A DNA stretch of 64,000 nt from Granulicella sp. 5B5 (lineage in GTDB: Bacteria > Acidobacteriota > Terriglobia > Terriglobales > Acidobacteriaceae): positions 3,596,001 to 3,660,000 of the forward strand of contig NZ_CP046444.1 of NCBI RefSeq assembly GCF_014083945.1. The letters run 5' to 3'. The notes under the pieces are model-generated. The model made no database searches. It saw only the letters and a program-made list of their open reading frames with translations, and was not told where the DNA came from. Position 1 is the first letter of the stretch, and the number at the start of each line of letters is the position of its first letter. This document shows, piece by piece, positions 45,903-54,716 of this stretch. Position numbers and translations under genes: made by a program.

Positions 45903-46993
45903 TTCGCGCTCCCAGCGTAGGCGTTAGTCGCCATATCATGCGTAGCGCTCTCGCGATGATCCGCCTCTACCGCCCCGTCGTACTTGCCCAGGTGAGCAGC
46001 CCGGTCACACTTGGCGCGATGGTAGATAGCTTCCTGTGCCGGAATCACATTTGCCTGTTCGCCATGCCAGATTTCCAAAGCCGGTTCCTGAATGGCCCGA
46101 CCGAAGGAGAACGACAACTCCCACAGAAGGCGCGACTTGTATCGGACGTTCATCGCATTGAGACGGACCGAAGCAAGTTCGCCGGATTGGCCGCCCGACA
46201 AGAAGACCACTCCAGGAACGGCGGCAGGAACCGAGCGCAACAAACAGCCTACGGTTGCATCGGCTACTTCCTCGACCGTGTTTTGTCTCGGACAAGTCAG
46301 ACCGGGAAGCACCATGTTAGGCTTCAGGATCATTCCCTCAAGCTTAACCCGTTGCGAGTAAAGCTCTCGGAACACAGTTCGTAGAACTCTCTCGGTTACT
46401 TCGGAGCAAACCTCCAGAGTGTGGTCTCCCTCCATCAAGACCTCCGGTTCCACGACCGGAACAAGGCCTGCCTCCTGACACAACCCGGCATAGCGGGCGA
46501 GTGCGTGTGCATTCGCCTCGATGCACCCGTGGCTCGGAATCCCATCGCCGATAGCGAAAACCGCTCGCCACTTCGCGAAACGTGCGCCCATCTCCAGATA
46601 TTCCGTTAGACGAGCGCGCAAGCCGTCCAAACCTTCCGTAACCTTTTCGCCTGGAAAGGACGCCATCTCTTTGGCTCCGAGGTCGACTTTGATGCCTGGA
46701 ATGATTCCGATTGCAGCGAGGGCCCTAGCAAAAGGAGCGCCATCGTCCTTCTTCTGCCGAATCGTTTCGTCGTAGAGGATTGCGCCGCTGATTGACTCGT
46801 GCAACCCCGGCGTATTGACAATCAATTCTCGGTATTGCCGGTGAGCCTCCGCGGTTTGTGGAATCTGCCATTTGGCAAACCGCTTATTGCAGGTTCCGGT
46901 GCTTTCGTCGATCGCCAGCAGTCCTTTGCCATCGGCGACCATCAACTTGGCGGTTGCTTCAAGGATCTGCGTGTTCACTGTGTGGCGCTCCAT
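45899..46993 (-). CDS. fbaB: Fructose-bisphosphate aldolase, class I
   Basis: A 364-residue Schiff-base aldolase of the animal/plant-like class I type. The signature [17 protein letters not shown] is near the start and the Schiff-base Lys lies in [32 protein letters not shown] follows, as expected. It cleaves or forms fructose-1,6-bisphosphate; next to tpiA and phosphoketolase it could rebuild hexose from triose phosphate. It overlaps the end of the phosphoketolase frame by 19 bases. The C-terminus ([10 protein letters not shown]) retains a Tyr near the end, as in active family members. The gene symbol is by class only. Confidence 0.93.
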   Translation of the reverse strand: MERHTVNTQILEATAKLMVADGKGLLAIDESTGTCNKRFAKWQIPQTAEAHRQYRELIVNTPGLHESISGAILYDETIRQKKDDGAPFARALAAIGIIPGIKVDLGAKEMASFPGEKVTEGLDGLRARLTEYLEMGARFAKWRAVFAIGDGIPSHGCIEANAHALARYAGLCQEAGLVPVVEPEVLMEGDHTLEVCSEVTERVLRTVFRELYSQRVKLEGMILKPNMVLPGLTCPRQNTVEEVADATVGCLLRSVPAAVPGVVFLSGGQSGELASVRLNAMNVRYKSRLLWELSFSFGRAIQEPALEIWHGEQANVIPAQEAIYHRAKCDRAAHLGKYDGAVEADHRESATHDMATNAYAGSAK

Positions 46994-49419
46994 TTCCAGT
47001 TCTGGATCTCCGGCATATCCTGGCCATGAGCGTCGATGTAGTGTTTGTGCTTAATGAGCTTGTCCTGCATCTGTTGTTTCAAGTAGTCGCCCTTGGAGCC
47101 TAGATTCGGTACTCGGTCGACCACGTCCATCACGAGATGGAAACGATCCAGGTCATTTTGAACACGCATGTCGAAGGGGGTTGTAATCGTTCCTTCTTCC
47201 TTGTAGCCACGCACATGCAGGTTGCGGTTGGTCCGGGCGTAGGTGAGCCGATGGATCAGCCATGGATAACCGTGAAATCCGAAGATGATGTGTTTGTCTT
47301 TGGTGAAGAGCGAATCATAGGCCAGCTCCGTCAAGCCGTGGGGATGCTCGGTGCTCGGTTGCAGCTTCATGAGATCGACGACATTGACGACACGAATTTT
47401 CAACGTCGGCAGATGTTCGCGAAGAATGGAGACTGCAGCGAGGATCTCAAGTGTTGGCGTGTCTCCACAACAGGCCATAACGACGTCAGGCTCGCTCTCC
47501 TGATCGTTGCTGGCCCATTGCCAGATACCAACTCCCTCCGTGCAATGTACGACTGCTTGGTCCATCGTCAACCACTGTGGAAGCGCATGTTTTCCCGCGA
47601 CGACCACGTTGACATAGTTCCGGCTGCGCAGGCAGTGATCGAAGACAGATAGGAGACAGTTGGCGTCGGCAGGAAGGTAGCAGCGCACGATGTCGGCCTT
47701 CTTGTTGATGACATGGTCGAGGAAGCCGGGGTCCTGGTGAGTGAATCCGTTATGGTCCTGCTGCCAGACATGCGAAGCCAGCAGATAATTCAGTGACGAA
47801 ATGTCCCGTCGCCAAGGCAGTTCCCGGCACACCTTAAGCCACTTCGCATGTTGGCTGAACATCGAGTCGACGATGCGAATGAACGCCTCATAACTGTTGA
47901 ACAGACCGTGTCTGCCGGTCAGAAGATAGCCCTCCAGCCAACCCTCGCACTGGTTCTCGCTCAACATCGAATCCAACACGCGGCCCTCCGGTGCGAGGAA
48001 CTCGTCATTCCTGAACGCACGCGCATCCCATTGACGGTTGGTGACCTCAAAGACGGCCTGGAGAAGATTCGAGACCGTTTCATCGGGACCAAATACGCGA
48101 AAGTTTCGTTTGTCCTGATTCAGCTTGGCAACATCCCGAAGGAACGAACCCAGCACGAGCGTATCCTCAACCTCCACCGCGCCCGGAGAATTCACAGTTA
48201 CAGCATGATCGTGAAAATCGGGCATGTCGAGATCGTGGAGCAGAATGCCGCCATTGGCATGGGGATTGGCTCCCATGCGGCGGTTGCCCTTGGGAGCCAA
48301 CTCTGCCAGTTCTGCAATAAGGCGGCCATCTTTATCAAAGAGTTCCTGAGGCTTATAACTCTTCATCCAGGCTTCCAAAAGCTTTACATGATCCGGATGC
48401 TGAGGATCGACGAGCAGCGGCACCTGATGCGATCTGAATGTTCCCTCAATCTGTAATCCATCGACGACCTTCGGTCCCGTCCAGCCCTTCGGTGACTTAA
48501 ACACGATCATCGGCCAGCGAGGCCGGGTCGTATCGTTACCGGTACGCGCATTGCTTTGGAAGCGATGGATATCCTCAATAGCTTTGTCGATGGTAGCGGC
48601 CATGAGTTCATGCATCTTCTCCGGCTCATCGCCTTCTACGAAGTATGGCGTCCACCCGCAGCCTCTCAGGAATTGGTTCAGTTCCTCGTGCTCAATGCGA
48701 GCCAGCACCGTCGGATTACTGATCTTGTAACCATTGAGGTGCAGGATCGGCAGCACCGCCCCATCGGTCCTGGGGTCGAGAAACTTATTGGACTGCCATG
48801 AGGTCGCCAACGACGCCGTTTCTGCTTCGCCGTCCCCTATCACGCACGCAACAACCAGGTCCGGGTTGTCGAATGCTGCCCCAAAAGCATGACTAAGCGA
48901 ATAACCTAGCTCACCGCCCTCATGAATCGATCCAGGCGTAGTCGGTGCAACGTGGCTGGAGATGCCGCCTGGGAAGGAGAACTGTTTGAAAAGCTTTTTC
49001 AACCCCGCTTCGTCTTGGGTGACATTCGGATATACCTCGCTCCAGGTGCCCTCGAGATACACGTTGCCCACAATCGCGGGGCCACCATGGCCGGGACCAG
49101 CGACGTAAAACATATTCAAGTCGTACTTCTTGATGATCCGATTCAGATGCACGTAGATGAAGTTCTGCCCCGGCGTTGTCCCCCAATGGGAGACAACCAA
49201 CGGCTTGATGTGTTCGAGCTTCAGCGGCTCTTTCAGGAGAGGATTCTCGTAGAGATAGATTTGGCCGACAGAAACGTAGTTGGCTGCCCGCCAATAGGCG
49301 TTCATCCGGCGAAGCAGGTCCGGAGTGAGCGTCGCGCCACCCTTCAGCGACTCCTCTTTGGCGATTGCATCGGGCGTTTCATGAAGCAGGTTTTCGGTCG
49401 TGAGTATGTTGGTCGGCAT
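46975..49419 (-). CDS. xfp: Xylulose-5-phosphate/fructose-6-phosphate phosphoketolase
   Basis: An 814-residue thiamine-diphosphate enzyme that cleaves xylulose-5-phosphate (and often fructose-6-phosphate) with phosphate into acetyl phosphate and a sugar phosphate. Visible signatures: [43 protein letters not shown] and the TPP/Mg motif [10 protein letters not shown]. Length is normal. ATG 49419 is preceded on its strand by AAGGAGA. No acetate kinase or phosphotransacetylase is in the window, so acetyl phosphate must be used by host enzymes. Likely first of the trio xfp-fba-tpi, or part of a longer run starting at 51720. Confidence 0.95.
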   Translation of the reverse strand: MPTNILTTENLLHETPDAIAKEESLKGGATLTPDLLRRMNAYWRAANYVSVGQIYLYENPLLKEPLKLEHIKPLVVSHWGTTPGQNFIYVHLNRIIKKYDLNMFYVAGPGHGGPAIVGNVYLEGTWSEVYPNVTQDEAGLKKLFKQFSFPGGISSHVAPTTPGSIHEGGELGYSLSHAFGAAFDNPDLVVACVIGDGEAETASLATSWQSNKFLDPRTDGAVLPILHLNGYKISNPTVLARIEHEELNQFLRGCGWTPYFVEGDEPEKMHELMAATIDKAIEDIHRFQSNARTGNDTTRPRWPMIVFKSPKGWTGPKVVDGLQIEGTFRSHQVPLLVDPQHPDHVKLLEAWMKSYKPQELFDKDGRLIAELAELAPKGNRRMGANPHANGGILLHDLDMPDFHDHAVTVNSPGAVEVEDTLVLGSFLRDVAKLNQDKRNFRVFGPDETVSNLLQAVFEVTNRQWDARAFRNDEFLAPEGRVLDSMLSENQCEGWLEGYLLTGRHGLFNSYEAFIRIVDSMFSQHAKWLKVCRELPWRRDISSLNYLLASHVWQQDHNGFTHQDPGFLDHVINKKADIVRCYLPADANCLLSVFDHCLRSRNYVNVVVAGKHALPQWLTMDQAVVHCTEGVGIWQWASNDQESEPDVVMACCGDTPTLEILAAVSILREHLPTLKIRVVNVVDLMKLQPSTEHPHGLTELAYDSLFTKDKHIIFGFHGYPWLIHRLTYARTNRNLHVRGYKEEGTITTPFDMRVQNDLDRFHLVMDVVDRVPNLGSKGDYLKQQMQDKLIKHKHYIDAHGQDMPEIQNWKWSATQ

Positions 49420-49451
49420 TTCTCAATCTCCTTTTCCAACGGGTGACACGG

Positions 49452-50084
49452 CTAGGTTGCGTCGCTCGTCTGCAACCCGAGCGAAGTTAGTTTTGCACGA
49501 GTGGACTCATAATCGACATGAAGAATGCTTCGCATCCCCAGGCGCTCTGCGATCTGCACGAACATCGGCGTGTTGTCGATGAAGACTGCGTGTGCTGGGG
49601 CGGTCTGGGCAAGGTCGAGAGCTAGCCGGAAGATCTCAACGTCGGGCTTCCGCATTCCAACAAAACAGGAAGAGATGAAAGTATCTACAAGCTGGTCGAG
49701 CCTGAAGGCGCGAATGCGATACGCATTGACCCCCCGCGACTCATTGCTAATGACGACGATCTTCAGTCCGTGCTGGATTTTGAGCTCCGTCACAAGTTCA
49801 AGCATCTTTGGATGCGGCTTCGACTGCGCAAACATGAAGTTACGAAACTGGCTCCGGGTAAACGTCCGCTTCTCAAAGAACACCACCCATCCCAGATACT
49901 CATCAAACGAGAGCTTGCCCTCTTCATGGGTCTCGAAGACGAGACGATGACGTTCATCCATCTCCGTCCAATTCAGCTTGAAGTGTTTCGCTGCGCGTTT
50001 GCGCGCAAGATGGTCCCATCCGTTGGTGAGCAATACCCCGCCTACATCCACAAACAGCGTCGTGATTGGGAGCGGCTTTTTCAC
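49452..50084 (-). CDS. HAD-superfamily hydrolase
   Basis: A 210-residue phosphatase-like protein. Motif I is FVDVGGVLL, where the first Asp is the expected nucleophile but the usual second Asp is replaced by Gly. Motif II is VVISNES (Ser/Asn in place of Thr), motif III a Lys in MRKPD, and motif IV IDNTPMFV. Its similarity is to the subfamily IA that includes epoxide-hydrolase-like and YihX-type sugar phosphatases. With DxG in motif I it may be a weak or non-phosphatase member. GTG 50084 is an estimate, chosen because it lies just past the slipin stop with AAGGG before it. Confidence 0.78.
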   Translation of the reverse strand: MKKPLPITTLFVDVGGVLLTNGWDHLARKRAAKHFKLNWTEMDERHRLVFETHEEGKLSFDEYLGWVVFFEKRTFTRSQFRNFMFAQSKPHPKMLELVTELKIQHGLKIVVISNESRGVNAYRIRAFRLDQLVDTFISSCFVGMRKPDVEIFRLALDLAQTAPAHAVFIDNTPMFVQIAERLGMRSILHVDYESTRAKLTSLGLQTSDAT

Positions 50085-50133
50085 TCGACCCTTGACATGT
50101 GTGGATGCCAGCTCATACTGGCTGCCGTGACTC

Positions 50134-51102
50134 TCAAGAGGATGCCGGTAATGCTGCGACGATGGGTGCTTGTGTGGGTGTGCTATCGCCTGCTGGATCG
50201 CTACTCGCTTCCTCGATCGTCTTCTCTGGCCCAAGTCCCATCGTCAGGGCAGTAAGGCCGGCAAGCCCACCTAGTTGCATAGTCTCGATTGCAGAACTTG
50301 GAACAATGACAATGGTCGAATTCGTCTTTAGTCCTTCGTACAGCATGTTCATTGCACGCAGATGGAGCGCAACCGGATTATTAGCGTAAGTCTTGGCTGC
50401 CTCTCCGAATTTTTCCGCAATCTGCAGCTCCGACTCGCCAAGGATGACCCGAGCCTGACGCTCTCGTTCGGCTTGAGCCTGCATTGACATAGCGTCTTCT
50501 AGCGATGCGGGAATCAAGACATCCTTCACTTCGACCGACTGCACACTAATCCCCCACGGTTGGGTCCGCGCATCAATGATGGTCTGGAGCACGGCGCTGA
50601 TCTTGTCGCGTCCTTCCAGCATGTCCGAAAGCATCGTCTTGCCGATCACATCCCGGAGGGCCGTCTGAGATGCCCATCCGATCGCGCTCTGGTAGTCCGC
50701 GACAGCGAGTGCCGCCTTCTCCGGATCTACGATCTTCCAGAACAGCACCGCATCGACATCCACTGGAACGGTATCTTTCGTGAGGGTCTTTTCCGCTTTG
50801 AAAGAACTGGTGAGGACGCGGGTATCGATCCAGTAGGGAATCGTGTCGATGAGTGGAATGATGAAGAAGAGTCCGGGCCCCCGCAAAGCACGAAACTTTC
50901 CAAGCCTCAAAACAACAGCTTTGCTCCATTGGTCGGCCACTCGGATGGCAGATGAGATAACCGCAGCCACGAATATGGCCATACCGAAGACGATAAATGC
51001 AAGATATTCGTACCCTGCCGCGTGCAGACTAAAGCCAAGAGCTGCGCCTATACCTGCAATCACAATGAATATCAGAGTTGGAAATGAGCCGTTTGTCCGC
51101 AT
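50134..51102 (-). CDS. Slipin/stomatin-like SPFH membrane protein
   Basis: A 322-residue protein with two hydrophobic segments (about residues 8-27 and 32-51), followed by an SPFH domain. WSKAVVLRLGKFRALRGPGLFFIIP is the classic slipin opening, and WGISVQSVEVKDVLIP and the coiled AQAERERQARVILGESE follow. Slipins form ring-like scaffolds in lipid microdomains; many are paired with an NfeD protease partner, which is absent here. It sits 90 bases downstream of the glycine-zipper gene on the same strand. Confidence 0.9.
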   Translation of the reverse strand: MRTNGSFPTLIFIVIAGIGAALGFSLHAAGYEYLAFIVFGMAIFVAAVISSAIRVADQWSKAVVLRLGKFRALRGPGLFFIIPLIDTIPYWIDTRVLTSSFKAEKTLTKDTVPVDVDAVLFWKIVDPEKAALAVADYQSAIGWASQTALRDVIGKTMLSDMLEGRDKISAVLQTIIDARTQPWGISVQSVEVKDVLIPASLEDAMSMQAQAERERQARVILGESELQIAEKFGEAAKTYANNPVALHLRAMNMLYEGLKTNSTIVIVPSSAIETMQLGGLAGLTALTMGLGPEKTIEEASSDPAGDSTPTQAPIVAALPASS

Positions 51103-51192
51103 TTAGATCAGCCTTCTACTCAATGTGCCCATCGTTGGGGCCTTTCCGTCAATTCAGGCCCCAGACGACGGCACGTGTTTCGTACACTTCGA

Positions 51193-51720
51193 TTACGCCG
51201 AAACCAGGTCTTCGTGCACGGTGTACGAGTGATGCTCGGTTCCTTCGATAATGTGCTTCGCCGCATCTACCGCTTCGGGAGTGCCATGCACTATGAGCAG
51301 GAACTTGTCGGTCTTCAGCGCAACCTCATATTTGATAACGCTGTCCTTGGGAATGCCGATGCTGAAGAGTCCTGCACCAACGGCGCTGACGCCACCTACA
51401 ACAACCGCGCCCTCAAGTCCGGCGACAATCCAGGCGACCAATGGCCCAGCAACGAGGACGGGTCCGAATCCGGGTATGGCAAATATCGCCGCTCCGAACA
51501 ACAGGCCCCAGAATCCTCCCCAGAACGCACCCATCTTGCCCCAGTACTTCATTCGGTCCCCGGCGTTGTAGTAGCCGACGACATGCTCGTCTGTGTGAGT
51601 ATCTTTGCCGGCAATCGACAGACTCTTCATATCGACGCCTGCCTCTTGCAGTTCCTTAATGGCTGCCTCCGTCTGTTGGTGGCTATCGTACACAGCAACA
51701 ACTGAGTTCATCGTGGACAT
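51193..51720 (-). CDS. General-stress-type membrane protein with glycine-rich core
   Basis: A 175-residue protein. The N-terminal half (NSVVAVYDSHQQTEAAIKEL) looks like the ferredoxin-like fold of DUF1269/YflT-type stress proteins. A long hydrophobic Gly/Ala-rich central block (about 68-120) resembles a glycine zipper and may span the membrane twice. The last 50 residues again suit a soluble domain. ATG 51720 is preceded on its strand by AAGGGAGA; the frame upstream to 51795 has no better start. Function unknown. It is the last island gene before the right attachment repeat and may head the operon through slipin to tpiA. Confidence 0.7.
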   Translation of the reverse strand: MSTMNSVVAVYDSHQQTEAAIKELQEAGVDMKSLSIAGKDTHTDEHVVGYYNAGDRMKYWGKMGAFWGGFWGLLFGAAIFAIPGFGPVLVAGPLVAWIVAGLEGAVVVGGVSAVGAGLFSIGIPKDSVIKYEVALKTDKFLLIVHGTPEAVDAAKHIIEGTEHHSYTVHEDLVSA

Positions 51721-52167
51721 TACATTCTCCCTTGGTTCTCGTGAGACCGTCTTGATTACGGCCATTGAAGGAAATCGACTTTCCGGTCTAAGCAAAGGGC
51801 GCCTGGGCGCGAATAGCAGTGGTTGAATCCACCGGAATCAATCCTCTTTAACTCTTTCACCACCTGCACCTTGTGTCTGAGCATTCCAGCACAGCACCTG
51901 TGGGCACGATATTGTTTCCAATCGTCACGAATCCCTGGGGTAACACTGCGCTGCGCGATGTGTTGCCTATAGAAGGCCGCGTGGCGGCAAACGGGCGCTG
52001 TTTCCAGAAAATTGCGAACACATTCGCATCTGTCCTGGCACCTTGCACTGCGCTACTAAGCCCTCCTGCTACGCCCTCCTTCTCGCCCGATAAACGGCTC
52101 GCGTTTACTGCGATTCGCCTTCCGTCTACACTGGGCTTCGATTCGCTCCTCACTCTTTGGAGGCTCC
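51721..52167. other. Non-coding border region at the island's right end
   Basis: This gap contains the promoter region of the minus-strand stress gene (probably 51721-51850), the tRNA-like repeat at 51928, and then host DNA upstream of the peptidase gene. A 126-codon plus-strand frame (51873-52253) runs through it but overlaps the peptidase start and has no family resemblance, so I do not call it. Confidence 0.5.
51928..51940 (+). repeat. Right attachment-site repeat (attR)
   Basis: CGAATCCCTGGGG is identical to bases 1148-1160 of the tRNA-Gln gene and has the same orientation. It lies 208 bases beyond the last island gene and 228 before the first gene with host-style codons. Upstream and downstream bases differ from the tRNA, so only a 13-base crossover core is shared. 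Confidence 0.62.
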
Positions 52168-54318
52168 ATGCGCCTGCTGCACCCACGTTCGTTCGCCGTC
52201 TTCGCCCTTCTCGCCATAGCCGGCAGCCTTGCCGTCCGCGCCCAGCAGGTTGAATCCGCCACCCCTGACTCGACGACAAACGACAAGTACATCTGGCTGG
52301 AAGACGCTCACGGCGACCGCGCCATGGCCTGGGTCAAGGAGCACAACGCGGCCACAGCGAAGGTCTTCGAAGCTGACCCTCGCTTCGCCGCCTACGCCGC
52401 CGCCGCCCTCAAGATCGCCGAAGATCCCAACCGTCTCGCCATCCCAGGCCTGCGTCGCGACGAGGTCTACAACCTCTGGCGCGACGCCGCCCACACCCAC
52501 GGCATCCTCCGCAAGACCTCTCTCACGGACTATCTCGCGCCGCAGCCCGACTGGCACACTGTCATCGACTTCGATGCCCTCGGCAAAAAAGAGAACGTCA
52601 GCTGGGTCAATCACGGCCTCGACTGCCTCTATCCCGGCGACGGCCTCTGCATGGTCGAGCTCTCCGCCGGCGGTGAGGACGCCGCCACACTCCGCGAGTT
52701 CGATCTCCACACCGGCAACTTCGTCGATGGCGGCTTCGTGCTCCCGCACAGCAAGCAGGACGTCGATTGGCTCGACAAGGACACGCTCCTCGTCTCCCGC
52801 GACTGGGGCCCCGACAGCATGACCGCCTCCGGCTACCCGTACATCATCAAGCTCTGGAAGCGCGGCACACCGCTCGACTCCGCCACCGAGATCTTCCGCG
52901 GCCGCCCAACGGACATCAGCGACTCCGCCTACACGCTCCACGACGCTCAGGGTCACTCCATCACGCTCCTGCATCGCGGCGTCACCTTCTTTGAGAGCGA
53001 GGACTACCTCTACACCCCCGACGGCAAGATCGCGCAACTCGCCATCCCAAAAAAGTCCGGCATCGACGGCCTCCTCGACGGCCGTCTCCTCCTCGAGATC
53101 CGCCAGGACTGGACCCCCGCCGGTAGCAAGACCACTTACACCCAGGGCTCGCTCCTGCAACTCAACCTCGCAGACGTCCTTGCCGACCCCGCGCATCTCA
53201 AACCCACCATCATCTTCGCGCCCACATCGCAGGAGTTCCTGCAGGGCACCAGCACCACGCAATCGCACCTCATTCTCACCACCCTCGACCACGTCCGTGG
53301 CCGCGCCTACGTCTACACGCCCACGAAGAAAGGTTGGTCGAAGAAGCCGCTCACCTTGCCCGAAAACGTCACTGTCGGTATCGTCTCCGCCGACGACAAG
53401 AACGACGACTTCGTCCTTGCCGTTACCGGCTTCCTCACACCGTCGTCACTCTGGCTCGGCGACGCCTCCAAGGGCGACATCAAACAGATCAAGACTCAGC
53501 CCGCGCAGTTCGACGCTTCAAAAGATGTCGTCGAGCAGCTCGAAGCCACCTCCAAAGATGGCACCAAGGTCCCCTACTTCGTAGTCCATCGCAAGGACAT
53601 CGTCTACAACGGCCAGAACCCTACGCTGCTCTATGCCTACGGTGGCTTCGAGGTCTCCGAAACGCCCACCTACTCCGGCTACCTCGGCAAGCTATGGCTT
53701 GAGCACGGCGGCGTCTACGTCCTCGCCAACATCCGCGGCGGCGGCGAGTTCGGTCCCGCCTGGCACGAGGCAGGCCTCAAGACCCACCGCCAGCGCATCT
53801 ACGACGACTTCGCATCCGTCGGCGAAGACCTCATCGCACGCAAGATCACCAGCACTCCGCACCTCGGCATCATGGGCGGCTCCAACGGCGGCCTCCTCAT
53901 GGGCGTCGAGATGACCCAGCGCCCCGACCTTTGGCACGCTGTCGTCATCGAGGTGCCACTCCTCGACATGCTCCGCTTCGAAAAGATCGCCGCCGGCGCC
54001 AGTTGGGTCGGCGAGTACGGCTCAGTCGATGTTCCCGAAGAGCGCGCCTTCCTCGCCAAAATCTCACCCTACAACCAGCTCAAGCCCGGCGTGAAGTACC
54101 CCGAACCCTTCATCTGGACCACCACCAAGGACGACCGCGTCGGCCCGCAACACGCGCGCAAGTTCGCCGCCAAGATGGAGGAATTCCACGAGCCCTTCCT
54201 CTATCACGAGATCACCGAAGGCGGCCACGGCGCCGGCGCCGACCTCAACGAAGAGGCCCGCACCTACGCCGAAACCTACATCTACCTCACCCGCAAACTT
54301 ATGGACCCACAGCCGTAA
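52168..54318 (+). CDS. Secreted prolyl oligopeptidase (S9 family)
   Basis: A 716-residue serine peptidase with a signal peptide (about 1-25, ending RAQQ). An N-terminal beta-propeller (about 70-430) is followed by an alpha/beta-hydrolase domain. The nucleophile Ser572 is in GGSNGG, the Asp in TTKDDRVGP and the His in EGGHGAG. GGGEFGPAWHEAGL is typical of S9A enzymes, which cut short peptides after Pro or related residues. Codons end nearly always in C or G, as in the left-edge permease gene, marking a return to host DNA. Confidence 0.92.
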   Translation: MRLLHPRSFAVFALLAIAGSLAVRAQQVESATPDSTTNDKYIWLEDAHGDRAMAWVKEHNAATAKVFEADPRFAAYAAAALKIAEDPNRLAIPGLRRDEVYNLWRDAAHTHGILRKTSLTDYLAPQPDWHTVIDFDALGKKENVSWVNHGLDCLYPGDGLCMVELSAGGEDAATLREFDLHTGNFVDGGFVLPHSKQDVDWLDKDTLLVSRDWGPDSMTASGYPYIIKLWKRGTPLDSATEIFRGRPTDISDSAYTLHDAQGHSITLLHRGVTFFESEDYLYTPDGKIAQLAIPKKSGIDGLLDGRLLLEIRQDWTPAGSKTTYTQGSLLQLNLADVLADPAHLKPTIIFAPTSQEFLQGTSTTQSHLILTTLDHVRGRAYVYTPTKKGWSKKPLTLPENVTVGIVSADDKNDDFVLAVTGFLTPSSLWLGDASKGDIKQIKTQPAQFDASKDVVEQLEATSKDGTKVPYFVVHRKDIVYNGQNPTLLYAYGGFEVSETPTYSGYLGKLWLEHGGVYVLANIRGGGEFGPAWHEAGLKTHRQRIYDDFASVGEDLIARKITSTPHLGIMGGSNGGLLMGVEMTQRPDLWHAVVIEVPLLDMLRFEKIAAGASWVGEYGSVDVPEERAFLAKISPYNQLKPGVKYPEPFIWTTTKDDRVGPQHARKFAAKMEEFHEPFLYHEITEGGHGAGADLNEEARTYAETYIYLTRKLMDPQP

Positions 54319-54716
54319 GGCCTCGGAATCAGTGCGGCTTCAGCCGCGGAGGGACGCTCGCACACTGAATCAGAGCCTCCCAAAACGCTGTCAACCCCCT
54401 ATGGCCCGGCAGCCTCCGCAACTGCACCAAAGGAACAGCACTTTCTCCGCACGAACTCTCTATACTTAATACAGAGAGCTGCATACAGAGTGCTGTGGGC
54501 TTTGCCCAAAAACTCTTGTCACCCAAAAACTCTGTCATTTCGACCGGAGCATCGTGGCTTTATCGCGATGCGGAGCGGAGAAACCCCCGCATTTTTAGTA
54601 GCGATGCGCCGAAGGCGCGAGCCTGTTCCAACAAGCCTTCGATCAGACCTTCACAAGTCCGCCCCTAACTCGCTATCCATCAGGATTTTGGATCGAAAAG
54701 TACCCGGGGGGAGGGA
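54319..54716. repeat. Intergenic region with Terriglobia-like dispersed repeats
   Basis: No gene is visible in these 398 bases. GTGCGGCTTCAGCCGCGGA near 54332 carries a GGCTTCAGCC-like palindrome. The stretch from about 54534 (starting GTCATTTCGACCGGAGC) to 54600 resembles a dispersed element I remember from acidobacterial intergenic regions. CTCTCT/AGAGAG around 54457-54479 can pair. The repeat identity is from memory and unchecked. Confidence 0.4.

Larger units (their letters stand above)
1148..51940. mobile_element. Genomic island integrated at tRNA-Gln, about 50.8 kb
   Basis: Four things define it: an intact tRNA gene at the left end; a 13-base direct repeat of the tRNA 3' end at the right end; a decayed P4-type integrase directly inside the tRNA; and a change of codon style at both borders. 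Genes at 2-970 and from 52168 on use almost only C- or G-ending codons, whereas those between are more mixed. The cargo is metabolic: hydrogenase, extracellular electron transfer, redox enzymes, lipid modification, glycogen and phosphoketolase metabolism, stress proteins. No intact integrase, conjugation or replication gene is visible, so the island is probably fixed. The borders are inferred; only a 13-base match supports the right end. Confidence 0.68.

Noticed and set aside
51873-52253. A 126-codon plus-strand frame across the right island border
   Set aside because: It overlaps the start of the peptidase gene, crosses the attachment repeat, and has no family resemblance or ribosome site.
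52150-53292. A 380-codon minus-strand frame opposite the peptidase
   Set aside because: Antisense shadow of the S9 gene, with repetitive Glu/Val/Gly composition.
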